A DNA stretch of 11,353 bases from Accumulibacter sp. (GTDB lineage: Bacteria; Pseudomonadota; Gammaproteobacteria; Burkholderiales; Rhodocyclaceae). The first letter of the stretch is position 1; each line of letters begins with the position of its first letter. The translations under genes were made by a program, and so were the position numbers. Positions 1 to 5,929 of this stretch are shown here, one piece after another. The DNA lies in NCBI GenBank assembly GCA_031274075.1, contig JAISQQ010000393.1, positions 1 through 11,353 of the forward strand, written 5' to 3'. The notes under the pieces are model-generated. The model was not told where the DNA came from. It saw only the letters and a program-made list of their open reading frames with translations, and ran no database searches.

Positions 1-8
1 AGCGGGCG

Positions 9-1331
9 ATGGAGAACGGCGGATCGGGCAGGGCAGGAGAGATCGAGCGTCTGGCGGCATGTTTCGAAGAGGGCGATTTAGCCGCCGCCGAGGAAATCGC
101 GCGGCGCCTGGTCGCGGCCGACGGGCGGGACGAAGAGGCGCGGCATCTGCTCGCGCAGATCGTCTTCAAGCAAGGGCAGGCGCCGGAAGCCGTCGAACTG
201 ATGAAAACGGTGCTGGACATCGACCCGGCCCGCGCCGCCTACAACAACGATTACGGCGTGATGCTCGCGTCGCTCGAACGCTGGGACGAGGCGGCGGCGG
301 CCTACGAGATGGCGACGGTGCTCGACCGGAGCGATTTCGACGCGCGCTTCAACCTGGCGCTGGCGTTGCTGCGTACCGGGCAGAAAGAGCGCGCGCGCGT
401 CGAACTCGACCAGGTGCTGGCGCTACGGCCCGATCTGCCGGAAGCGCTGGCGCTCGACGGCGAACTGTTGCGCGTGGAAGGCGAACCGGCCCGGGCGTTT
501 GCGGAACAGGTTTTCGGCAGCGAGCATCTGAACTACAGGATCGTTCGCGCCCGGCACGGCTGGATGCTGGCGAACCCGAACGATTTCTATCTCGGTCGGG
601 CATTGCTGGAATACGGCGAATACGGCGAGATCGAAACCGAATTTCTCCGTCGCTACCTGTTCAAGCCCGGCCGTATCGTCGAAGTCGGCGCCAACATGGG
701 CGCTCATACCGTATGGCTGGCGAAAGCCGCGGCGGCCAAGGGCGAGAAAATGGAAGTCTTCGAACCGCAGCCGGTCGTCTTCCAGAACCTGTGCGCCAAT
801 CTGGCGCTGAACGGCTTGCTGAACGTGCGCGCCTGGCCCTTCGCTTGCGGCGACGAAACAGGGATGGTGACTTTCGCCGAACAGGATTACGGCCGCCTGG
901 GAAATTTCGGCGGCGTGGCGATGAGCCGCGCGGAAGAAGGCCAGGGACGCATCCCGACGCCCTGTGTCCGTCTTGACGATTTTCTTGGCGAAGAAGCCGT
1001 GGCGCTGATCAAGATCGACGTCGAAGGCTTCGAGCTCGCGGTTCTGCGCGGCGCCGACGATAGCTTGCGGCGCTGGCGGCCGGTGCTTTACGTCGAAAAC
1101 GACCGCGCCGCCAAATCGAAGGATCTGATCGAATGGCTGTGGTCGCGCGACTATCGCTTGTTCTGGCATATCCCGCCGCTGTTCAATCCGGACAACTTCT
1201 TCGGCCAGCCGGCGAACCTCTATGGCAAGGTGGCGTCGTTCAACATGATTTGCATGCCGAAGGAGCTTTGCCCGGATGGCATACCGGAACTGGGCGAGAT
1301 CGTCGATTCGTCAAAGCATCCGCTTTTGTAA
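9..1331 (+). CDS. TPR-repeat protein fused to FkbM-family methyltransferase
   Basis: Predicted two-domain protein of 440 residues. Residues about 10-155 are helical and alanine/leucine-rich, with TPR-like spacing (for example NNDYGVMLASLERWDEAAAA near 79-98 and a second repeat near 113-142). Residues about 215-400 are a FkbM-type SAM-dependent methyltransferase: the SAM loop VEVGANMGAHT is at 224-234, the FEPQP strand end at 251-255 and IKIDVEGFELAVLRG at 334-348. FkbM enzymes usually O-methylate sugars or polyketides; the TPR part probably binds a partner or glycan machinery, so glycan or surface-polysaccharide modification is the best guess. The substrate cannot be read. No signal peptide is seen, so it is probably cytoplasmic. 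Only 8 bases precede the ATG, without a clear ribosome binding site or in-frame stop, so the true start could lie upstream of the window. No terminator follows; repeats begin about 25 bp after the stop. Confidence 0.85.
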   Translation: MENGGSGRAGEIERLAACFEEGDLAAAEEIARRLVAADGRDEEARHLLAQIVFKQGQAPEAVELMKTVLDIDPARAAYNNDYGVMLASLERWDEAAAAYEMATVLDRSDFDARFNLALALLRTGQKERARVELDQVLALRPDLPEALALDGELLRVEGEPARAFAEQVFGSEHLNYRIVRARHGWMLANPNDFYLGRALLEYGEYGEIETEFLRRYLFKPGRIVEVGANMGAHTVWLAKAAAAKGEKMEVFEPQPVVFQNLCANLALNGLLNVRAWPFACGDETGMVTFAEQDYGRLGNFGGVAMSRAEEGQGRIPTPCVRLDDFLGEEAVALIKIDVEGFELAVLRGADDSLRRWRPVLYVENDRAAKSKDLIEWLWSRDYRLFWHIPPLFNPDNFFGQPANLYGKVASFNMICMPKELCPDGIPELGEIVDSSKHPLL

Positions 1332-1354
1332 AACCGGGAATGGAAGCGGGTATC

Positions 1355-1538
1355 AGAAGCTGTTTTAGAAATCAGAAAGACGTTTGAGAAGCAGAGGGAT
1401 CATCCAGGGTAGGGCGCGATCTCCGAACGCGCCGGGGGGCGGCGGTTTCGGAGAAACCGCCCTACCTTCCCCCAGGGCTTGAATTGAGGTTTTTGCGATC
1501 CAAGCATTTCTCGTACCCATTTTTTTTAAACAGCTTCT
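1355..1538. repeat. MITE-like element with 11-bp terminal inverted repeats
   Basis: An 11-bp perfect inverted repeat, agaagctgttt at 1355-1365 and its complement at 1528-1538, brackets 184 bp with no coding potential. Similarity continues inward for several A-rich positions. The ends resemble the termini of the IS427-like element at 10214-11078 (gaacctgtt), so this may be a non-autonomous IS5-family derivative. No convincing target-site duplication was found. A separate palindrome lies inside it. Confidence 0.4.
1408..1466. repeat. Imperfect long palindrome (ggtagggcg ... cgccctacc)
   Basis: The two arms start with ggtagggcg and end with cgccctacc, and both carry tctccgaa or its complement, giving an imperfect stem over 59 bp with GC-rich centre. 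It is a typical intergenic palindromic repeat. It lies about 75 bp beyond the stop of the FkbM gene and could stabilise that mRNA end, but no T-run follows, so it is not called as a terminator. Confidence 0.55.
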
Positions 1539-1566
1539 TATGTTCAAGTCCTTATGTGGAGGCAAA

Positions 1567-1620
1567 ATGCCTTTCATCGCACAGGAAGAAATGAACCCCC
1601 TGGGAGCGCGATCGCCCTGA
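1567..1620 (+). other. Possible 5' gene remnant or micro-ORF (17 aa)
   Basis: A GGAGG ribosome binding site at 1558-1562 stands 4 bp before an ATG that opens a 17-residue frame (MPFIAQEEMNPLGARSP). The last codons run into ctgggagcgcg, the head of the REP-type repeat seen at 4614. This fits a gene start cut off by a repeat insertion, or chance. No function is assigned. Apart from this, 1539-1699 holds nothing recognisable. Confidence 0.2.
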
Positions 1621-1699
1621 CCCACAAGGCTGGGGAAGCAACATTCATGCAAGGAAATGTCATAATGCTCAACCCGATATTTGACCTGAAAACACTTTG

Positions 1700-1869
1700 G
1701 AAGCTGTTTGGGAGCACAGGTATCTTGCACAAGCCCATTATGAAAGCCTCTCTCCGGACCGCCTCTGGGAGCGCGGGGCGCCTGCCCCGCAACAGCGGTA
1801 GTGTCGTGGCGCGGGTCAAAAGCGGGGCGGGCGCCTCGCGCTCCCAGAGAGAAGATCGCAAACAGGTTT
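1700..1869 (+). repeat. MITE-like element with about 33-bp terminal repeats and a REP palindrome inside (copy 1)
   Basis: The right end read inward (minus strand from 1869) is a CTGTTTG-type terminus running through cgatcttctctctgggagcg. The left end (gaagctgtttg, then ggagc) lacks 14 bp of that same stretch. A second copy on the minus strand at 11162-11079 keeps those 14 bp, so the ancestral element probably had terminal inverted repeats of about 33 bp. The middle (about 1764-1848) is an inverted pair of gggagcgcggggc-type arms, the same family as the REP doublet at 4614-4698. No ORF is convincing. The ends resemble IS5/IS427 termini, so mobilisation by such a transposase is plausible. Confidence 0.5.
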
Positions 1870-1904
1870 TACGTTTGAGTGCGGACAGCGGCTATTTCCC
1901 TCCC

Positions 1905-1931
1905 GTCATTCCGGCGCAAGCCGGAATCCGG
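1905..1931. repeat. dRS3-like hairpin repeat
   Basis: Perfect 8-bp stem attccggc/gccggaat with loop gcaa at 1908-1927, preceded by gtc. The same unit occurs in reverse orientation at 5687-5706 and 5845-5864. The ATTCC(N)GGAAT architecture matches the widespread dRS3-type repeats first described in Neisseria. It adjoins a heptamer-armed repeat here, as it does at the 5.5-5.9 kb locus. Confidence 0.65.
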
Positions 1932-1940
1932 TTTCAGGTT

Positions 1941-2054
1941 TCAGAAGACAGAGGACAGAGGACAGTCCAGTTACCGGGCGCTTCGCGCCCGCAAATATTA
2001 CTGTCTTCTGTCCTCCGTCTTCTGTCCCCTGGAACCTGTCTTCTGTCTTCTGAA
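1941..2054 (-). repeat. Heptamer-armed hairpin repeat, copy 1
   Basis: The core hairpin is cgggcgc/gcgcccg with a 3-nt loop (1975-1991), followed on the plus strand by aatattactgt. The right arm (1999-2054) is eight consecutive 7-bp units of the type CTGTCTT/CTGTCCT, ending CTGAAC. The left arm (1941-1966) is three to four units of GACAGAG type, complementary to the right arm. Read on the minus strand it carries the shared core CAGTAAT-hairpin-GGTA. It ends 5 bp before the yqiJ start codon. Confidence 0.75.
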
Positions 2055-2059
2055 CCGTC

Positions 2060-2719
2060 ATGAGCCTGTTTCTTGCCCCGCAATCCTGGCCGTTCCTGCT
2101 CGCGCTGGTGCTGCTGATCGCCCTGGCCGTCATCGAGGGCCTGGCCCTGTTGCTCGGTTTCAGCATTTCCGGCTGGTTCGACGACTTCCTGCCCGACGCC
2201 CCGGACGCGCCCGAGTTGCCGGCGGGCGACGCCGCCGGGCATGCCTTCGACGCCTGGCTGGGCTGGCTGCACATCGGCAAGGTACCGCTGCTGGTGGTGT
2301 TGACGCTGCTGCTGACCGCGTTCGCCGTCGGCGGTTTCCTGATAAACGGCGTGGCGCATTCGGTTCTCGGCGACTATCTCCCGATCTTCGTGTCGACGCC
2401 GCTGGCGTTCCTGGGCGCGCTTCCCGTCGTCCGTTTCTCGGCCGGCGCGATTGCCCGGCTCGTGCCGCGCGACGAGACTTCGGCGGAGCCGCTCGCCAAC
2501 CTGGTCGGAAAAGTTGGCGTGATCATCAACGGCACGGCGCGGGTGAACTATCCCGCGCAAGCCCGCGTAAAAAACAACCACGGACAGACGCTCTACGTGC
2601 ACGTCGAACCGGACGACGAAAACCGGCAATTCGTCACCGGAGAGTCGGTATTGCTGGTAAAACAGATTTCCGGGGCGCGCTTTCTGGTCATCGCCAATCC
2701 GCGTCCCGACTTACTTTGA
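2060..2719 (+). CDS. yqiJ: YqiJ-family inner-membrane OB-fold protein (NfeD-like partner of flotillin)
   Basis: A 219-residue membrane protein closely matching the plan of E. coli YqiJ (about 209 aa). It has a hydrophobic N-terminal segment at about 9-36, further membrane segments near 73-97 and 107-130, then the VPRDETSAEPLANLVGKVG transition at about 135-153 into a soluble OB-fold (about 148-219). NfeD/YqiJ proteins pair with flotillin-type SPFH proteins and are thought to assist microdomain assembly; here the flotillin gene follows after 21 bp, supporting one operon. The ATG at 2060 matches the family's N-terminus, but a heptamer repeat ends 5 bp upstream and no purine-rich ribosome binding site is visible, so translation may be weak, leaderless or start by another route. 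No promoter could be identified in the repeat-filled upstream region. Confidence 0.88.
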   Translation: MSLFLAPQSWPFLLALVLLIALAVIEGLALLLGFSISGWFDDFLPDAPDAPELPAGDAAGHAFDAWLGWLHIGKVPLLVVLTLLLTAFAVGGFLINGVAHSVLGDYLPIFVSTPLAFLGALPVVRFSAGAIARLVPRDETSAEPLANLVGKVGVIINGTARVNYPAQARVKNNHGQTLYVHVEPDDENRQFVTGESVLLVKQISGARFLVIANPRPDLL

Positions 2720-2740
2720 CGACCGACCGGGAGAATCGAC

Positions 2741-4417
2741 ATGGATCTGCTTGAAATGCTTATGCTGGCGGGCATCGCGCTCATCGGCCTGTTTGTCGTC
2801 GGCCTGATTTTCTCGCGCCTCTATCGCCGCTCGTCGAAAGAGCTTTCCTTCGTGCGCACCGGCCTGGGCGGGCAGAAAGTGGTGATGGACGGCGGCGCCA
2901 TCGTGATGCCGGTGTTTCACGAATGCGTCGGCATCAACATGAACACCTTGAAGCTCGAGGTCGCGCGCGCCGGCGCGGACAGCCTGATCACCCTGGATCG
3001 CCTGCGCGTGGACGCGGTGGCGGCTTTCTTCGTGCGCGTCATCCCCAGCATCGAGGGCGTCGCCAACGCCGCCCAGACGCTCGGACAGCGCACCATGCAT
3101 CCCGCTTCGCTGAAAGAACTGGTGGAGGACAAATTCGTCGACGCGCTGCGCGCCGCCGCCGTTTCGATGAGCATGCACCAGTTGCTCGACAAGCGGGCCG
3201 ATTTCATCCAGGCGGTGCAGAACGCGGTCTCCGAGGACTTGCTGAAGAACGGCCTGGAGCTTGAATCCGTCAGCCTGACGCGGCTCGACCAGACGCCGAT
3301 CAAGTTCTTCGACGCGCAGAACGCCTTCGACGCCGAGGGCCTGACCAAGCTCACCCAGCAGACGCAGCAGCGCGCCAAGGAGCGCAACGAGATCGAGCAG
3401 GATACCGCGGTCGCCATCGCGCAAAAGAACTACGAAGCGACCCAGTTCAAGCTGACCATCGAGAAGGACCAGACCTTCGCCACCTTGCAGCAGCAGCAGG
3501 AAGTGGCGACGCGCCAGGCGCAGCAGTCGGCCGAAATCGCCAGCATCAAGGCGCAGCGCGAACGCGAGGCGCAGCAGGCGAAGATCGACGCCGAACGGCT
3601 GGTGCAGGAAGCCGAGGTGGAAAAGAGCCGCGCCATCCGCCAGCGCCAGATCGAAGCCGACCGGGAAGTTCAGGTGGCGAAGATCGAGCAGGAGAAGCGC
3701 ACCACGCTGGCCGACCAGGACAAGCTGATCCTGATCGCCGAGAAATCCCAGGCGCAGTCGGAGGCGGAACGGCAGGCCAACGAAGCGCGCGCGCTCGCGG
3801 CGCGCGCCGAAGAACAGGTGAAGACGGCGCGCGAAGTGGCGATCGCCGAACGCGAAAAGCAGATCGCCCTGGTCGTCGCCGAGCAGGACGCGCAGCAGCA
3901 GGCGATCGGCGTCACCGTCGCCGCGAAAGCCGAAAAAGAGGCGGCGGACAACCAGGCCGCGGCGCTCAAGATCAAGGCCGAAGCCCAGCAGGTGCACTAC
4001 CAGGTCGAAGCCAGCGGCATCGAGATGCGCAACGCCGCGCTCAATACCCTGGCCGCCGGGCAGATCGCCATGCAGGTCAAGATGAAGCTGCTCGAAGCCC
4101 TGCCGGGGATCATCGAAGCCTCGGTGAAGCCGATGGAGCGGATCGACAGCATCAAGGTGGTGCAAGTCGACGGCCTGAATCGCGCCAGCCGCGAACCGGC
4201 CTCCGGAAGCGCGGCCGCAAGCGGCAACCTCGCCGAACAGGCCGTCGCGGCGGCCCTGGCCTACCGCGCCCAACAGCCGATCTTGGACGCGGTGCTCAAT
4301 GAAATCGGCATGAAAGGCGGCGATCTCAACGGCCTCGTGGAAGCCGTGCGCAAGGAGATCGCGCCGGATTCCGGGGCGGCGACCAGAGGACAGAAGACAG
4401 AAGACGGAGGACAGTAA
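2741..4417 (+). CDS. yqiK: Flotillin-like SPFH-domain protein YqiK
   Basis: 558 residues, close to E. coli YqiK (553). Order: one N-terminal transmembrane helix at about 4-28; an SPFH/prohibitin domain at about 30-205; a long Glu/Ala/Gln-rich coiled coil at about 206-430 with alternating E and A/Q/K positions, typical of flotillins; and a C-terminal oligomerisation region with AVAAALAYRAQQPILDAVL near 500-518. Flotillins scaffold detergent-resistant membrane domains and affect membrane fluidity and envelope stress. The start has a GGGAG ribosome binding site at 2729-2733, 7 bp before the ATG, and follows yqiJ by 21 bp. The last residues (about TRGQKTEDGGQ) and the TAA stop are encoded by a heptamer-armed repeat starting about 4381, so the native C-terminus has probably been replaced or extended. 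Confidence 0.92.
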   Translation: MDLLEMLMLAGIALIGLFVVGLIFSRLYRRSSKELSFVRTGLGGQKVVMDGGAIVMPVFHECVGINMNTLKLEVARAGADSLITLDRLRVDAVAAFFVRVIPSIEGVANAAQTLGQRTMHPASLKELVEDKFVDALRAAAVSMSMHQLLDKRADFIQAVQNAVSEDLLKNGLELESVSLTRLDQTPIKFFDAQNAFDAEGLTKLTQQTQQRAKERNEIEQDTAVAIAQKNYEATQFKLTIEKDQTFATLQQQQEVATRQAQQSAEIASIKAQREREAQQAKIDAERLVQEAEVEKSRAIRQRQIEADREVQVAKIEQEKRTTLADQDKLILIAEKSQAQSEAERQANEARALAARAEEQVKTAREVAIAEREKQIALVVAEQDAQQQAIGVTVAAKAEKEAADNQAAALKIKAEAQQVHYQVEASGIEMRNAALNTLAAGQIAMQVKMKLLEALPGIIEASVKPMERIDSIKVVQVDGLNRASREPASGSAAASGNLAEQAVAAALAYRAQQPILDAVLNEIGMKGGDLNGLVEAVRKEIAPDSGAATRGQKTEDGGQ

Positions 4418-4456
4418 TATTTGCGGGCGCTTCGCGCCCGGTAAGCGGGCTGTCCT
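4381..4456 (+). repeat. Heptamer-armed hairpin repeat, copy 2
   Basis: The left arm has about five 7-bp units of GACAGAA/GACGGAG type (4381-4411), then the core cagtaatatttg, a 7-bp hairpin cgggcgc-ttc-gcgcccg (4424-4440) and ggta, then a short right arm (ctgtcct). It is inverted relative to copy 1, so the two bracket yqiJK. The loop is ttc where the other copies, read in the same orientation, have gaa. The TAA inside the core is the yqiK stop codon. Confidence 0.75.
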
Positions 4457-4613
4457 TTGATTCCCTGGGGTTATCGCCTCGTAAGTAGTCGAAAGGAATC
4501 GTTGATATTCAAGTTGTCATGACGAGTCCAGGGCGACCGCATTTGACTTTCAGGAAGCCGGCGGCCGGTGGGAGGCGTTCGGCGGTTTTGCGCCAGGGAG
4601 GCCGGCTGGGTTT

Positions 4614-4698
4614 CCTGGGAGCGCGGGGCTTCTGCCCCGCAACAGCGTGGAATGACACGACCGCCGCTGTTGCGGGGCGGAAGCCCCGCGCTCCCAGG
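4614..4698. repeat. REP doublet (REPIN/BIME-like), 34-bp arms
   Basis: Two 34-bp arms (4614-4647 and 4665-4698) are inverted repeats with a single mismatch, separated by 17 bp. Each arm itself folds as gcggggc-4 nt-gccccgc. This nested symmetry is that of two inverted REP sequences. Related arms occur inside the 1700-1869 element. No RAYT (TnpA-REP) transposase gene is in the window. It lies between the convergent yqiK and mgsA genes. Confidence 0.7.
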
Positions 4699-4754
4699 TT
4701 CCGAAGGCCCGGCGATCGGGTTCATTCAGCGGCACAAGCCGACATTCGTCCGTC

Positions 4755-4769
4755 CGGCGCGAAGCGCCG
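4755..4769. repeat. Short GGCGC-GAA-GCGCC triloop hairpin
   Basis: A 6-bp stem cggcgc/gcgccg with loop gaa. The stem and loop match the cores of the heptamer-armed repeats, but no heptamer arms are present. It is followed at about 4793-4815 by a degenerate gggt...gcttcgct...accc stretch of REP type. The rest of 4457-4888 has no convincing gene. Confidence 0.4.
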
Positions 4770-4834
4770 CCTGTTTGATGAACGATCGTCGGGTCGCGCT
4801 TCGCTTACCCAGGCTACAGACTGATCTCTGCTAC

Positions 4835-4854
4835 GCCTGAACCAGGGTCCAGGC
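4835..4854 (-). terminator. Hairpin downstream of mgsA, weak terminator candidate
   Basis: On the minus strand the RNA would form an 8-bp stem (gcctggac/gttcaggc, one G-U pair) with a 4-nt loop, beginning 34 nt after the mgsA stop codon. No U-run follows, so factor-independent termination is uncertain; the hairpin may only protect the mRNA end. Confidence 0.25.
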
Positions 4855-4888
4855 GATGAAATCAACCCGAAAACACTCTATGCAGGGG

Positions 4889-5407
4889 CTATGCGACTTC
4901 CGCGGCCAGATCGTTTTCCCTCTGCGCGATGGTTTCGGGAAGCAGCGTGCTGTTGGCGAAGCGGCTCACGTGCGGCGTGAAGTCCGGAAGGATGCGCTCG
5001 TAGTCGTCGTTCATCAGGGGCGAGGAAATCATGAAATCCGCCGACGCCCGGTTGCACGCCACCGGAATGTTCCAGACGACCGCCAGGCGCAGCAGCGCCT
5101 TGACGTCGGGGTCGTGCGGCTGCGGTTCCAGCGGATCCCAAAAGAACAGGATGAAATCGATCTCGCCCTCGGCGATCTTCGCGCCGATCTGCTGGTCGCC
5201 GCCGAGCGGGCCGCTGCGCAGCTTGTCGATATGGGTGTCGAGCGCGCGCTCGAGCAGCATGCCGGTGGTGCCGGTAGCGCACAGTTGGTGTTGAACCAGC
5301 AGGTCGCGGTTGTACAACGCCCATTCCAGCAGGTCCTTCTTCTTGTTGTCGTGCGCCACCAGAGCGATGCGTTTGTGCGCGACGATGGGGAGGGTATCGT
5401 GTTTCAT
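4889..5407 (-). CDS. mgsA: Methylglyoxal synthase
   Basis: 172 residues. It converts dihydroxyacetone phosphate to methylglyoxal and phosphate, a cytoplasmic bypass of lower glycolysis used when sugar phosphates accumulate. The phosphate-binding and catalytic signature is intact and numbered as in the E. coli enzyme: H19, GTTG at 46-49, SGPLGGDQQ with D71 at 65-73, FFWDPL with D91 at 88-93, and PHDPDVKALLR with H98 and D101 at 97-107. The start at 5407 is chosen over an ATG 10 codons upstream because a GGAAAGGA ribosome binding site lies directly before it and E. coli MgsA aligns from there. It is about 20 residues longer at the C-terminus than E. coli MgsA (152 aa); the tail ends RENDLAAEVA. 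It is transcribed divergently from pbpC. Confidence 0.95.
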   Translation of the reverse strand: MKHDTLPIVAHKRIALVAHDNKKKDLLEWALYNRDLLVQHQLCATGTTGMLLERALDTHIDKLRSGPLGGDQQIGAKIAEGEIDFILFFWDPLEPQPHDPDVKALLRLAVVWNIPVACNRASADFMISSPLMNDDYERILPDFTPHVSRFANSTLLPETIAQRENDLAAEVA

Positions 5408-5435
5408 GAACGTCCTTTCCTGAACATTGAAAACC

Positions 5436-5441
5436 ATTATC
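5436..5441 (-). promoter_or_regulatory. Candidate -10 box for mgsA
   Basis: On the minus strand GATAAT stands about 29 nt upstream of the mgsA ATG, implying a leader of roughly 20 nt containing the GGAAAGGA site. No good -35 box is visible at the expected spacing, so the call is weak. Confidence 0.25.
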
Positions 5442-5488
5442 CCCGGAAACCCCGTGAGCGTGCTGCCAGTTCTTGTGACGCGATGTAA

Positions 5489-5606
5489 TATCAGGGATCA
5501 GGGGGCAGGTGACAGGGAACAGGATATACCGGCGCTTCGCGCCGCTAATTACTGTCACCTGTCACCTGTCACCTGTTACCTGCTCCCTGACCTCTAACCC
5601 CTGATC
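5489..5606 (-). repeat. Heptamer-armed hairpin repeat, copy 4 (CACCTGT-type arms)
   Basis: The core hairpin cggcgc-ttc-gcgccg (5530-5544) is followed by ctaattactgt. On the minus strand this is CAGTAAT-hairpin-GGTA, the same core as the other copies. The right arm (5553-5606) is eight 7-bp units starting CTGTCAC three times and decaying to CTGATCA. The left arm is the complementary CCTGNNN series with the same 7-bp period. The heptamer sequence differs from copies 1-3 although the core is shared. Confidence 0.75.
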
Positions 5607-5899
5607 ACACGTCATGGACATTGGAACAAGCACAGGCGTGTCGTCCCGGCGAAAGCCGGGACCCAGTTCGTTCGTCAAACTTCTGGATTCCGGCTTGCGC
5701 CGGAATGACGAGGCGGAAAGAGTCGTTGTCTACACCAAAACCTGCCACCTGTCACCTGACCCCTGATCGTTATGAACATTGAAACAAGCACGGGCGCGTC
5801 GTCCCGGCGAAGGCCGGGACCCAGTTCGTTCGTCAAACTCCTGGATTCCGGCTCACGCCGGAATGACGGGACGGAAATAGTTGCTGCCTGTACCAAAAC
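5597..5899. repeat. Tandem duplication, 158-bp offset, carrying four hairpins
   Basis: The stretch 5597-5741 is repeated at 5759-5899 with high identity and a 4-bp indel. Each unit runs: ctgatc, an aacattg-like stretch, aacaagcac, the hairpin gtcccggc/gccgggac (5643-5662; 5801-5820), cccagttcgttcgtcaaac, the hairpin attccggc/gccggaat (5687-5706; 5845-5864), then accaaaac. Between the units lie four CTGNCAC-type heptamers (about 5742-5768). The array fills the space upstream of pbpC; no ORF in it is convincing. Confidence 0.75.
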
Positions 5900-5929
5900 G
5901 CAAAACGCTTCAAGCGGGGTTTTCGCGGG

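Noticed and set aside
1941..2054. Heptamer arms considered as a CRISPR array
   Set aside because: The unit is only 7 bp with no spacers, and no cas genes are present.
1554..2063. 169-codon plus-strand frame across the repeat field
   Set aside because: It is translated from MITE, hairpin and heptamer sequences and has no independent coding evidence.
2711..4273. 520-codon open frame on the minus strand opposite the flotillin gene
   Set aside because: The composition (HLDLFR-rich) mirrors the coiled-coil codons of YqiK; no domain or start signal is visible.
5408..5437. Upstream ATG (5437) as the mgsA start
   Set aside because: It would add ten residues not found in E. coli MgsA, and the GGAAAGGA site lies just before the downstream ATG at 5407.
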